A DNA stretch of 33,831 nucleotides from contig JAPLEF010000025.1 of the NCBI GenBank assembly GCA_026391525.1, positions 6,681 through 40,511 on the forward strand, in the 5' to 3' direction. This DNA comes from Sphingobacteriales bacterium (lineage in GTDB: Bacteria > Bacteroidota > Bacteroidia > Chitinophagales > Chitinophagaceae). The position numbers and the translations under genes are program-made. The notes under the pieces were generated by a model. The model saw nothing but the letters and a program-made list of their open reading frames with translations. It was not told the origin of the DNA and did not search any database. Numbering within the stretch: position 1 is the first letter of the stretch; every line of letters begins with the position of its first letter. Shown piece by piece: positions 26,250 to 33,629 of this stretch.

Positions 26250-28853
26250 ATGAATTTGAATAATTTTACCATCAAAGCCACAGAGGTTTTTCAACAAGCC
26301 CAGCAACTGGCTTTTAACAGCAAACATCCTGCAATTGAAACCGAACATCTCTTGCAGGCTTTACTGCAAATGGATGATTCTCCGATCGAGTACCTGCTAA
26401 AAAAGAATAATGTAAACCCTACGCAGTTGGAAGTGAAACTCAATGAAACTTTACAACTGCTGCCTAATACAACGGCTGAGCCTGCTCAAAACATCGGCCG
26501 AGAGGCCAATGCAGCGATACTTCGGGCCGGATCATTACTCAAAACTTTTGAAGATGAGTTTGTAACTCCGGAGCATCTTTTACTGGCTCTAGTTCAGGGA
26601 AAAGATGTTACTGCTCGTTTGCTAAAGGATGCCGGTTTAACCGAAAAAGGTTTGATAGCTTCTATCAAAGAATTGCGTAAAGGAGGAAAAGTAACCTCCC
26701 AAACTCAGGAAACCCAGTTCAATGCACTGAATAAATATGCCAAGAACCTCAATGAACTGGCCAGCTCGGGAAAGCTGGATCCCGTAATTGGCCGTGATGA
26801 AGAAATCCGCAGAACCCTTCATATCCTCAGCCGCAGAACAAAAAATAATCCCATTCTTGTAGGTGAGCCCGGTGTAGGCAAAACAGCTATCGCGGAAGGT
26901 TTAGCTATGAGGATTGTAAATGGCGATGTGCCTGAAAATTTAAAATCAAAAATCATCTTTGCCCTTGATATGGGTCAGCTTATTGCCGGCGCCAAATACA
27001 AAGGTGAATTTGAAGAAAGATTGAAATCTGTTGTAAAAGAAGTTGCAGGTAGCGACGGTGAAATTGTACTTTTTATCGACGAAATACATACGCTCGTGGG
27101 TGCTGGTGGCGGTGATGGCGCTATGGACGCAGCTAACATCTTGAAACCTGCTCTGGCCAGGGGTGAGTTGCGTGCCATAGGAGCTACAACTTTGTCGGAA
27201 TACCAGAAATTTTTCGAGAAAGATAAAGCCCTTGAACGCCGTTTTCAGAAAGTGATGATTGATGAACCCAGTATTGAAGATGCGATCTCCATTTTAAGGG
27301 GATTGAAAGACAGGTATGAAGCTTATCACCATGTGCTGATCAAAGATGAAGCCATCATTGCTGCAGTTGAATTATCGCATCGTTATATCACCGACCGCTT
27401 CTTGCCGGATAAAGCTATCGATCTGATTGATGAAAGCGCTGCAAAACTTAGGCTGGAGATGAATTCGATGCCGGAAGAACTGGATAAACTCGACAGGCAA
27501 ATCCGTCAGCTTGAAATTGAAAGAGAAGCCATCAAACGCGAACATGATGAGGAGAAACTGAAAACCCTTCAAACCGAAATCGCCAATCTACTGGTAGAAA
27601 AAGATACCTATACGGCAAAGTGGAAGCAGGAGAAAGAGATCCTTGAAAAAATCCAGCAGGCGAAAGCAACTATTGAGCAACTACGCCTGGAGGCTGAACA
27701 GGCAGAGCGTAACGGCGAATATGGCCGGGTGGCTGAAATCCGTTACGGTAAAATTAAAGAGCAGGAAAGCGACATTGAATCACAAACCAAAATGCTGGGT
27801 GAGCTTTCTGAAAAAAGGCTTTTAAAAGAAGAAGTGGATGCAGAAGATATTGCAGAAAGTGTAGCAAAATCAACCGGTATCCCCGTTGCAAAAATGCTTC
27901 AGGGGGAAAGGGAAAAATTGTTAAAGCTCGAAGATGAATTACACAAAAGGGTGGTTGGTCAGGAAGAAGCCATCGAAGCGGTTGCTGATGCCATCAGGCG
28001 CAGTAGGGCCGGATTGCAGGATGCCCGCAAACCGATTGGGTCGTTCATTTTCCTCGGTACTACAGGAGTAGGCAAAACAGAACTGGCCAAAGCATTGGCA
28101 GACTACCTGTTTGATGATGAAAACATGATGACAAGGATTGATATGAGCGAATACCAGGAAAAGCATTCGGTAAGCCGGCTCGTTGGTGCACCTCCCGGTT
28201 ATGTAGGTTACGACGAAGGTGGTCAGCTAACTGAAGCGGTAAGACGTAAACCCTATTCCGTTATTTTACTGGATGAAATTGAAAAGGCACATCCTGATGT
28301 TTTCAATATTTTGCTTCAGGTACTGGATGACGGACGACTAACCGATAACAAAGGAAGAGTGGTGAATTTCAAGAATACCATCATCATCATGACCAGTAAT
28401 ATGGGTAGCCACATTATACAGGAAAATTTTGAACAAGTTACAGAAGTAAATAAAGATCAGATAGTTGATAAAACAAAGTTGGAGGTTGTAGCATTGCTTC
28501 GTCAAACCATCCGTCCAGAATTCTTAAACCGAATAGATGAAATCATCATGTTCCAGCCGCTCATGAAATCTGAAATAAAAGGCATCATCAGCATCCAATT
28601 GGAACAAATCAAAAAATTGGTATTGCAGAATGGCATAACCCTTCAATTCAGTGATTATGCCCTCGATTACCTTGCGGAAAACGGCTATGATGTTCAGTTG
28701 GGAGCCAGGCCGTTGAAAAGGCTGATCCAGAAACAGATCATCAACCAGTTGAGCAAAAGAATCCTGGCAGGAGATATCGATAAATCGAGGCCGGTACTGG
28801 TGGATGTATTTGATGGTACGGTGGTTTTCCGAAATGAGCCACAGCCTGCATAA
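26250..28853 (+). CDS. clpB: ATP-dependent disaggregase ClpB
   Basis: Hexameric Hsp100 chaperone that pulls proteins out of aggregates together with DnaK. The frame is open from an ATG at 26190, but the family start [20 protein letters not shown] is at 26250, giving 867 aa, the normal ClpB length. Domains in order: N-domain with two Clp repeats (1-150); first AAA+ with Walker [10 protein letters not shown] (from 205) and Walker [10 protein letters not shown]; middle coiled coil (about 400-520), which marks ClpB rather than ClpA; second AAA+ with GTTGVGKTE (from 603) and [11 protein letters not shown]-terminal domain. There is no ClpP-binding loop. A leader inverted repeat precedes it, and no clear terminator follows. 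Confidence 0.97.
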   Translation: MNLNNFTIKATEVFQQAQQLAFNSKHPAIETEHLLQALLQMDDSPIEYLLKKNNVNPTQLEVKLNETLQLLPNTTAEPAQNIGREANAAILRAGSLLKTFEDEFVTPEHLLLALVQGKDVTARLLKDAGLTEKGLIASIKELRKGGKVTSQTQETQFNALNKYAKNLNELASSGKLDPVIGRDEEIRRTLHILSRRTKNNPILVGEPGVGKTAIAEGLAMRIVNGDVPENLKSKIIFALDMGQLIAGAKYKGEFEERLKSVVKEVAGSDGEIVLFIDEIHTLVGAGGGDGAMDAANILKPALARGELRAIGATTLSEYQKFFEKDKALERRFQKVMIDEPSIEDAISILRGLKDRYEAYHHVLIKDEAIIAAVELSHRYITDRFLPDKAIDLIDESAAKLRLEMNSMPEELDKLDRQIRQLEIEREAIKREHDEEKLKTLQTEIANLLVEKDTYTAKWKQEKEILEKIQQAKATIEQLRLEAEQAERNGEYGRVAEIRYGKIKEQESDIESQTKMLGELSEKRLLKEEVDAEDIAESVAKSTGIPVAKMLQGEREKLLKLEDELHKRVVGQEEAIEAVADAIRRSRAGLQDARKPIGSFIFLGTTGVGKTELAKALADYLFDDENMMTRIDMSEYQEKHSVSRLVGAPPGYVGYDEGGQLTEAVRRKPYSVILLDEIEKAHPDVFNILLQVLDDGRLTDNKGRVVNFKNTIIIMTSNMGSHIIQENFEQVTEVNKDQIVDKTKLEVVALLRQTIRPEFLNRIDEIIMFQPLMKSEIKGIISIQLEQIKKLVLQNGITLQFSDYALDYLAENGYDVQLGARPLKRLIQKQIINQLSKRILAGDIDKSRPVLVDVFDGTVVFRNEPQPA

Positions 28854-28970
28854 GGAAAAACAGAAAAACCTCAGCTCTGTTGTTAGAAAAGATATTCAGG
28901 ATTTTTATCATCTAACTTATTGATAAACAGTATTTATGTTAATAAAATTGTTAAAATATTAAGAGTGGTT

Positions 28971-29000
28971 TTTGTAAGTTTTTAAAAATCACTACCTTCA
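28971..29000 (+). promoter_or_regulatory. Candidate promoter of the DsbA-fold gene
   Basis: TTTG (28971-28974) and TACCTTCA (28993-29000) are spaced by 18 bases. The -33 matches exactly and the -7 differs in two positions from TAnnTTTG. It predicts a leader of about 85 bases; a hairpin can form from CTCCTGT and ACAGGGG near 29050-29072, just before an AAGGA ribosome-binding site. Confidence 0.35.
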
Positions 29001-29093
29001 ACCGCTTTCAGATGAAAAAAGATCATTCAGAAGATTATTAATAACCAGCTCCTGTAGTAAAAGGCACAGGGGTGAATAGAAAAAGGAAATAAA

Positions 29094-29663
29094 ATGGCAT
29101 TTAAAAAAGAAGTGATAGACATTATTGAACCTAAAGATGTATTTGTAGGCAATCCCAAAGCAGAAGTAACCCTCGAAGAATTTGGTGAATATGAAAGTGA
29201 AGTTTGTGCTAAAGCAAACGAAGTAGTAAAGAAGCTACTGGAAGATTATGATGGAAAAATCCGTTTTAATTTCAGGCATTTTCCGCTTACTAAAATCCAC
29301 CAGCGCAGCCTTAAGGCGGGTGAAGCCGCTGTAGCTACTGCTCAGGAAGGAAAATTCTGGGAGATGCACAACATTTTGTTTGCCAACAGGCGTAACCTGG
29401 GAACCACTAGTTTGAAACTGCATTCCAAGGAAGCAGGGGTGGTGAACAAACGTTTTCTCGACGATCTGGTAAATGCCACATATGGCTGGCAGGTTCAGGG
29501 AGATCTTAAAGAAGGGATCGACCGTGGTGTAACAGGTGTACCCACCTTTTTTGTAAACGGAACACTGGTAACCGGAAAACCTACTTATGAAGAACTCAGC
29601 AAAGCTATAGAAGCGGCACTAAAAAAAGTGAAAAAGAAAGCCCCGGCGAAACAAAGGGCATAG
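29094..29663 (+). CDS. Cytoplasmic DsbA-fold thioredoxin-like protein with a single active-site cysteine
   Basis: Protein of 189 aa with a DsbA-type thioredoxin fold and no signal peptide. The first strand and active site read VTLEEFGEYESEVCAKANEV; relatives have CPxC here, but this protein has S35-E-V-C38, so the first, nucleophilic cysteine is lost. KIRFNFRHFPLTKIHQRS and EGKFWEMHNILF are the family's helical insertion region. GVTGVPTFFVNG contains the cis-proline (P150). The C-terminus is lysine-rich (KKVKKKAPAKQ). With only one Cys it cannot do the usual dithiol exchange; monothiol, glutathione-linked or chaperone action is possible. It stands alone after clpB. Confidence 0.83.
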   Translation: MAFKKEVIDIIEPKDVFVGNPKAEVTLEEFGEYESEVCAKANEVVKKLLEDYDGKIRFNFRHFPLTKIHQRSLKAGEAAVATAQEGKFWEMHNILFANRRNLGTTSLKLHSKEAGVVNKRFLDDLVNATYGWQVQGDLKEGIDRGVTGVPTFFVNGTLVTGKPTYEELSKAIEAALKKVKKKAPAKQRA

Positions 29664-29670
29664 GATCAAA

Positions 29671-29730
29671 GTTTCTGGTTTGTGGTTTGTAGATTGAACA
29701 AATTTCTTTCCTAAACCCCAAACCAGAAAC
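29671..29730. repeat. Long inverted repeat between convergent genes
   Basis: GTTTCTGGTTTG (29671-29682) pairs with CAAACCAGAAAC (29719-29730); a second inner pairing, GGTTT with AAACC, extends the stem past one mismatch. It fills the gap between the stops of the DsbA-fold gene (+) and the DUF2911 gene (-). A bidirectional terminator is likely, although no long T-run follows on either side. Confidence 0.6.
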
Positions 29731-29743
29731 GATTAGCCAGCAT

Positions 29744-30583
29744 CTACTTCAATTTCTTCATCAGGTCGTTATTCATCTTGATGTAATCATCATTTTTATC
29801 CTGCGTAGCTAATTCCAGTGATTTTTTAGAACTAGCCATGGCACCCTCTTTATCGCCCATGCCTTGCTGAATTTTTGCTTTATACAACCAAATCCAGTAT
29901 GCTGTTGGATTTTCATCTAATGCTTTGGTGCAATTTTCTAAAGCCTTAGCTGGATTCTTTTCGTATTCATTATAAAATTGTGCGGCTGCCCAATAAGGTT
30001 TTTTGGTTCCGTTTTGAAGTGCATCTTCCAATTGCATTTTTACCTTATCTTTAAAATTGGTGCTTATGGGTATGGCAACGGCGGTTTTTTCCCACATGAT
30101 ATGCAATTCGCAGGTTTCGGGTTTTACATCAGAAAATTGCATGGTTAATGATTCAACCGGGGTTTTCATTTTCATGCTGTTCACTTTAAAACGGGTAACA
30201 TCTTCCGATTCCTTATATCCGTCGATACCCCAGTTGGATATTCCTTTGTTGATGATGATTTCCCAACTGTCTATACCGGGAATAGTATACAGAACATAAC
30301 TTCCGGTATCTATTTTTTTGCCATTGATTTCTACCGGTTCGCTGAATTTGAGGGATGTGGCGCCATTGGCTCCGGTGCGCCAGATTTTGTTATAGGGCAC
30401 GAGGTCGCCAAAAACGGTTCTGCCTTTTGTAACCGGTCGTGAATACTTTAACTCGATTTTCCCGATTCCAAAATCCTGGATGATGGTTTGTGTGGGTGAT
30501 GGTGCCGGCATTTTTACCTGTGCCATACTGATACTGATTGCAAAGCCAAATGCTGTTGCCAGAATCCATTTTTTTACTTGCAT
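29744..30583 (-). CDS. Exported DUF2911 protein with C-terminal TPR-like region
   Basis: Protein of 279 aa. Signal peptide residues 1-21 (ILATAFGFAISISMAQ). Residues about 30-170 are the DUF2911 domain: IELKYSRPVTKGRTVFGDLV, IWRTGANGATSLKFSEPVEI, and GSYVLYTIPGIDSWEIIINK, the family's most recognisable stretch. Residues about 195-275 are helical and TPR-like (AAQFYNEYEKNPAKALENCT, then KALDENPTAYWIWLYKAKI). The function of DUF2911 is unknown; the proteins are probably periplasmic or surface located. It follows the SAM hydroxide adenosyltransferase gene by 26 bases on the same strand and may share its transcript. Confidence 0.9.
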   Translation of the reverse strand: MQVKKWILATAFGFAISISMAQVKMPAPSPTQTIIQDFGIGKIELKYSRPVTKGRTVFGDLVPYNKIWRTGANGATSLKFSEPVEINGKKIDTGSYVLYTIPGIDSWEIIINKGISNWGIDGYKESEDVTRFKVNSMKMKTPVESLTMQFSDVKPETCELHIMWEKTAVAIPISTNFKDKVKMQLEDALQNGTKKPYWAAAQFYNEYEKNPAKALENCTKALDENPTAYWIWLYKAKIQQGMGDKEGAMASSKKSLELATQDKNDDYIKMNNDLMKKLK

Positions 30584-30609
30584 ATTGTTTGATTTGATGA
30601 TTTGAATAA

Positions 30610-31437
30610 TTATTGAAAAAAAACTTTCACCGTTTGGTAAAACAATTGGTTGTTATTGATCTGTTGCTGTGCCTGCTGTTGCCGTTCCGAAAAACCCTGT
30701 AAACCGAAAAGTCCTGCCGCATTACCCTTATTGATGGCAATCTCGAGATAACCAGCAGCATTGAAATGGGCCAGTTTTTCACCGTCAGGAACATCTGCAT
30801 AATGATCGCTTATTCTTTCGATCATTTCATCTCTTTTGAAAACGATAGAAAATTGTCGACCATTGCGTTGCTTTTCAAATTCGTCTTTTGTGATATTCAC
30901 AATAACATTTTCAAAATGATCGATGAAAATGATTTGCCCTTCAATCCAATCGACTCCCTGCTTTAGTTTCAATGGATTTTTCACTTTAAAACCTGCAGGT
31001 TTTTCCCCGATTTCTTGAAGCGTTTTTCCGGTTTGTATCGCTTTAACCGCCTTTGCAAATTCAGCTGTGCATTCTAATGTGTGCATCGGCCGGTTTTGCA
31101 GGAGGGGCAGACCTATCACTTGAGGTGTTTCTTCAAGTATCATTGTTAGGAGGCCATTGTCGGCACAGCAAAAATATTGCCCGTCCTGATAAGCCATCAG
31201 CAATTGTTTGGGTTCATCGTCGAAAACGTTAACCAAAATAAGATGAAAAGTACCCTGAGGAAAATGTTTCATCGCATTCTTACATACATAAACCGCATGC
31301 GGATAATTGAATGGAGAAAGCCGGTGATTGATATCGATGATTTGCGTATCCTGCAGTTGAGATAATAATTGCCCTTTGATGGCGCCGGTGAGAAAATCCT
31401 GGTCACCAATATCGCTTGTAAGGGTAATTATTGCCAT
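30610..31437 (-). CDS. SAM hydroxide adenosyltransferase (DUF62, adenosine-forming)
   Basis: Enzyme of the fluorinase/chlorinase fold (PF01887) that splits S-adenosylmethionine with water to adenosine and methionine. It has 275 aa. MAIITLTSDIGDQDFLTGAIKG is the N-terminal SAM-binding segment with the conserved Asp. INHRLSPFNYPHAVYV and YFCCADNGLLTMIL (the D-N-G-L motif) follow. The C-terminal barrel contains GQIIFIDHFENVIVNIT. It lacks the loop insertion that marks true fluorinases as far as I can judge, so hydroxide is the likely nucleophile. An exact -7 box lies 8 bases upstream of the start. Confidence 0.9.
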   Translation of the reverse strand: MAIITLTSDIGDQDFLTGAIKGQLLSQLQDTQIIDINHRLSPFNYPHAVYVCKNAMKHFPQGTFHLILVNVFDDEPKQLLMAYQDGQYFCCADNGLLTMILEETPQVIGLPLLQNRPMHTLECTAEFAKAVKAIQTGKTLQEIGEKPAGFKVKNPLKLKQGVDWIEGQIIFIDHFENVIVNITKDEFEKQRNGRQFSIVFKRDEMIERISDHYADVPDGEKLAHFNAAGYLEIAINKGNAAGLFGLQGFSERQQQAQQQINNNQLFYQTVKVFFQ

Positions 31438-31444
31438 TGAAGAG

Positions 31445-31452
31445 CAAATCTA
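31445..31452 (-). promoter_or_regulatory. Promoter -7 box of the SAM hydroxide adenosyltransferase gene
   Basis: The minus strand reads TAGATTTG followed by C, an exact TAnnTTTG match. A TTTC 21 bases further upstream is a weak -33. The box ends 7 bases before the ATG at 31437, which predicts a leaderless or nearly leaderless transcript. Confidence 0.5.
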
Positions 31453-31502
31453 AGGGTTATCTGTTGTTTAATCGAAATGTTTGGCTCCTTCATCATTATT
31501 GA

Positions 31503-32312
31503 TCAGCGAACCAGTTTGCCTGCTTTGAAAAAAAAGTTCCGGGTAAGTTTATCTGTCCACGAGGGAAATACTTTGTTTAAAAAAACGGTCTGTTTGCCCT
31601 TGAAAGTAAGCACCAGTGTTCTCTTCTTTTTCTCTATTGCTTTCAGGATATGAATTGCACAAAGTTCGGCACTCATCAATTCAGCTTCATTAAGTGGTGA
31701 TTCCCCTTGTGTTTCAGCTTTTTCATTCAATGCGGCGTTGCGGATGTTGCTTCTGGTAAATCCCGGACAAACCAACAACACATTTACACCATCATCCATT
31801 AATTCAGTACGAAGAGCTTCCATCCATCCATTGAGGGCAAATTTGCTTGCAGAATAGCCCGATCGGCCGGGAAGCCCACGGAAACCGGCAATTGAGGAAA
31901 CACTCACCAAACTGCCTTTTCGCTGAAGTATGCTGGGAAGAGCGAATTTGCTGCAATAAACTGCTCCAAAGAAATTGATGTCCATTAGTTTTCGCAAAAC
32001 TTCAGCATCCGTATCCGCAAACAAACCCCGCATGGATATCCCGGCATTATTGATGAGGATATCGATACCGCCAAACATCTTTATAGTAGAATGGATAAAG
32101 AGACTGCAATCATTTACATTGCTTACATCGGCTACGATACAATGCAATGGGAAGGCGGAATATTTCAATTGCATATCGTAAAGCTTATCCTGATTCCTCG
32201 CACAGGTAGCCACTTTGGCGCCTAAGGGTAATAGTAATTCTACAAGGGCTTTACCTATGCCTTCACTGCCACCAGTTATAGCAACAACCTTATCGTGGAA
32301 GAATGTATTCAT
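31503..32312 (-). CDS. SDR-family NAD(P)-dependent oxidoreductase
   Basis: Classical short-chain dehydrogenase of 269 aa. The Rossmann loop is TGGSEGIG (13-20), the NNAG motif is at 88-91, and the catalytic set is Ser near 140 with Y153-S-A-S-K157. An Arg at the end of strand 2 (ATCARNQDKL) favours NADP(H). The C-terminus KTVFLNKVFPSWTDKLTRNF resembles 3-ketodihydrosphingosine reductase or DHRS7-like members that act on lipids at the membrane; that is a weak hint only. The frame extends to a TTG at 32330, but the ATG at 32312 is the natural start and the -7 box overlaps the extension. Confidence 0.9.
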   Translation of the reverse strand: MNTFFHDKVVAITGGSEGIGKALVELLLPLGAKVATCARNQDKLYDMQLKYSAFPLHCIVADVSNVNDCSLFIHSTIKMFGGIDILINNAGISMRGLFADTDAEVLRKLMDINFFGAVYCSKFALPSILQRKGSLVSVSSIAGFRGLPGRSGYSASKFALNGWMEALRTELMDDGVNVLLVCPGFTRSNIRNAALNEKAETQGESPLNEAELMSAELCAIHILKAIEKKKRTLVLTFKGKQTVFLNKVFPSWTDKLTRNFFFKAGKLVR

Positions 32313-32327
32313 TACTTGTAATTCCTG

Positions 32328-32335
32328 CAAAAATA
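32328..32335 (-). promoter_or_regulatory. Promoter -7 box of the SDR gene
   Basis: The minus strand reads TATTTTTG followed by C, an exact TAnnTTTG match, 15 bases before the ATG at 32312. It supports the shorter start for the SDR gene. Confidence 0.55.
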
Positions 32336-32408
32336 AGCGAGTTCAACCGCGGATGATTGCAATTTTTTTTTGGCAATAAGATTATTCACGAAAACTTTCT
32401 TAAAATAA

Positions 32409-32439
32409 TTTGAAACAATTCGAAATTGCCTTATTTTTG
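32409..32439 (+). promoter_or_regulatory. Promoter of tRNA-Lys
   Basis: TTTG (32409-32412), a 19-base spacer, then TATTTTTG (32432-32439) followed by C match the Bacteroidota consensus TTTG-N19-TAnnTTTG at every fixed base. Transcription would start near 32446, 15 bases before the tRNA. No comparable promoter is seen inside the tRNA-like units downstream. Confidence 0.85.
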
Positions 32440-32460
32440 CACTCCGTTTAAAAAGGGTAA

Positions 32461-32533
32461 GAATTGGTAGCTCAGTTGGTAGAGCAATACACTTTTAATG
32501 TATGGGCCCTGGGTTCGAGTCCCAGCCAGTTCA
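32461..32533 (+). tRNA. tRNA-Lys(TTT)
   Basis: A 73-base cloverleaf. Acceptor GAATTGG pairs with CCAGTTC (one G-U) with discriminator A; D-arm GCTC/GAGC; anticodon stem ATACA/TGTAT with loop CTTTTAA, anticodon TTT; variable GGGCC; T-arm CTGGG/CCCAG with loop TTCGAGT. CCA is not encoded. A perfect-consensus promoter precedes it and a terminator follows at once. Confidence 0.97.
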
Positions 32534-32534
32534 C

Positions 32535-32564
32535 AAGGCTGCTTCGCAAGAAGTGGCTTTTTTT
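32535..32564 (+). terminator. Terminator of tRNA-Lys
   Basis: AAGGCTGCTTC pairs with GAAGTGGCTTT across a GCAA tetraloop and runs into seven T (32558-32564). It begins two bases after the tRNA. The same element follows each tRNA-like copy (T-runs at 32695-32701 and 32832-32838); after the last copy the T-run is cut to four by the junction with the transposase remnant at 32972. Confidence 0.9.
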
Positions 32565-32595
32565 CTTGATTGATCTTTCATTTTTTTACAGTCTT

Positions 32596-32670
32596 GTTGA
32601 AGTAGCTCAGTTGGTAGAGCATCCCGATTATTAATCGGGAGGGCCCTGGGTTCGAGTCCCAGCCAGTTCA
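32596..32670 (+). pseudogene. tRNA-like copy 1 (palindromic anticodon arm)
   Basis: The 5' strand GTTGAAG cannot pair with the 3' strand CCAGTTC except at the two ends, so no acceptor stem forms. D-arm, variable GGGCC, T-arm and 3' half are identical to tRNA-Lys. The anticodon arm is replaced by TCCCGATTATTAATCGGGA (32622-32640), a perfect palindrome with 9-base arms. Read as a cloverleaf the loop would give an ATT anticodon, which is not a normal bacterial Asn tRNA. It is not expected to be charged. Confidence 0.8.
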
Positions 32671-32732
32671 CAAGGCTGCTTCGCAAGAAGCGGCTTTTTT
32701 TCTTGATTGATCTTTCATTTTTTTACAGTCTT

Positions 32733-32807
32733 TTTGAAGTAGCTCAGTTGGTAGAGCATCCCGATTATTAATCGGGAGGGCCCTGGGTTCGAGTCCCAGC
32801 CAGTTCA
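32733..32807 (+). pseudogene. tRNA-like copy 2 (palindromic anticodon arm)
   Basis: Same as the first copy except for a 5' strand TTTGAAG. The palindrome lies at 32759-32777. The following terminator has a GAAA loop in place of GCAA. Confidence 0.8.
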
Positions 32808-32869
32808 CAAGGCTGCTTCGAAAGAAGCGGCTTTTTTTCTTGATTGATCTTTCATTTTTTTACAGTCTT

Positions 32870-32944
32870 GTTGATGAAGCTCAGTTGGTAGAGCATCCCG
32901 ATTATTAATCGGGAGGGTACTGGGTTCGAGTCTCAGCCAGTTCA
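32870..32944 (+). pseudogene. tRNA-like copy 3 (palindromic anticodon arm, most diverged)
   Basis: The 5' strand is GTTGATG and bases 8-9 are AA in place of TA. The variable region is GGGTA and the T-stem 3' strand CTCAG, so this copy has drifted most. The palindrome at 32896-32914 is unchanged. Its terminator runs into the transposase remnant after only four T. Confidence 0.8.
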
Positions 32945-32972
32945 CAAGGCTGCTTCGCAAGAAGTGGCTTTT

Positions 32973-33515
32973 GCTTTTCCGCTGTTTAGCCTTGGGAAAT
33001 CTTTCTATAAGCTTATCATAACTCGGGTATTCATCTGTAATAACTTTTGCATCTTTGGAAACCGTTGCTTCAATGATAGGATACAAAGTATCCTTCTTGA
33101 AATCGGCAATTTTTCGATAATACACAAGGCCCGTTTTGAAACCTGGCCTTACTTCCACCATGATAAGGGTCTTTTTCTTTTTGCCATATGATCGTCCAGG
33201 CTTTCCTTTTTCGGGACCTCCAGTTACAAATTCGTCAATATGCACTTCACCGGTTAATGGATTTTTACCACTCGATTCAAATGTTTGCTGAATTTTACAG
33301 TGGAATAGCCACGCCGTAGGTTGGCTTACGCCAATCTCCTTTGCCAATTCATAGGAAGAAATACCATTCTTCTTACAATACCAGAAAACAGCGTTGAGAT
33401 AAGGGAACACTCTTAAGGTTGATGTCGTTGGTGGGAACACCAAACGACGGCGTCTGATAGTTGTGAAGCTGTTTTTTGGGGGAATCAGTGAAGTCCAACA
33501 GCGGCGAAGGACTCT
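32973..33515 (-). pseudogene. Truncated IS1595-family (ISXO2-like) transposase
   Basis: Remnant of a DDE transposase. The readable part includes NGISSYELAKEIGVSQPTAW (helix-turn-helix region), TGEVHIDEFVTGGPEKGKPG with the first catalytic Asp, and KVITDEYPSYDKLIERF with the second. The third catalytic region (usually an Asn-x-x-Glu block) is missing. At 32972/32973 the frame passes into the tRNA-like array and its last 50 or so codons are antisense tRNA sequence, so the apparent ORF 32805-33443 is a chimera. The N-terminal zinc-ribbon expected in this family is also absent: only about 25 open codons precede the TTG at 33443, up to a stop at 33516-33518. A likely element end, GGGTTGTCAACC on the minus strand, lies at 33524-33535. 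Confidence 0.8.
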
Positions 33516-33553
33516 TTATAAAAGGTTGACAACCCTTTAATACGCAGCGACAA

Positions 33554-33595
33554 TTTTAAATGCACCCTGCAAAAACCATAACAAAGCATTTAAAA
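33554..33595 (+). repeat. Inverted repeat upstream of the putative antitoxin gene
   Basis: TTTTAAATGC (33554-33563) and GCATTTAAAA (33586-33595) are perfect 10-base arms, 22 bases apart, ending 34 bases before the ATG at 33630. Antitoxins commonly repress their own promoter through such repeats, so it is a candidate operator. TAAATTCG at 33604-33611 is one base off the -7 consensus. Confidence 0.5.
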
Positions 33596-33629
33596 GAAAG
33601 GGTGTAAATTCGGAAAAATTAATAAAAAA

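Larger units (their letters stand above)
32596..32972 (+). repeat. Tandem array of three tRNA-Lys-derived units, period 137 bases
   Basis: Three near-identical units follow tRNA-Lys. Each has a tRNA-like segment, the tRNA-Lys terminator hairpin, and (except the last) a spacer of about 30 bases ending in TTTTTTTACAGTCTT. The D-arm starts at 32605, 32742 and 32879, exactly 137 apart, and 135 bases after the D-arm of tRNA-Lys at 32470. The spacer after tRNA-Lys is the same as the others, so tRNA-Lys is the first member of the array. The differences from tRNA-Lys are confined to the 5' acceptor strand and the anticodon arm. Confidence 0.92.

Noticed and set aside
32596-32670. Calling the tRNA-like copies functional tRNA-Asn(ATT)
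   Set aside because: The acceptor stem cannot form, the anticodon arm is two bases too long, and an A34 Asn tRNA would be abnormal.
32596-32972. CRISPR array
   Set aside because: The period is 137 bases, the whole unit including the spacer is conserved, and the repeat is clearly tRNA-derived.
32805-33443. Intact transposase gene
   Set aside because: Its C-terminal part is antisense tRNA-like sequence and the third catalytic region is missing.
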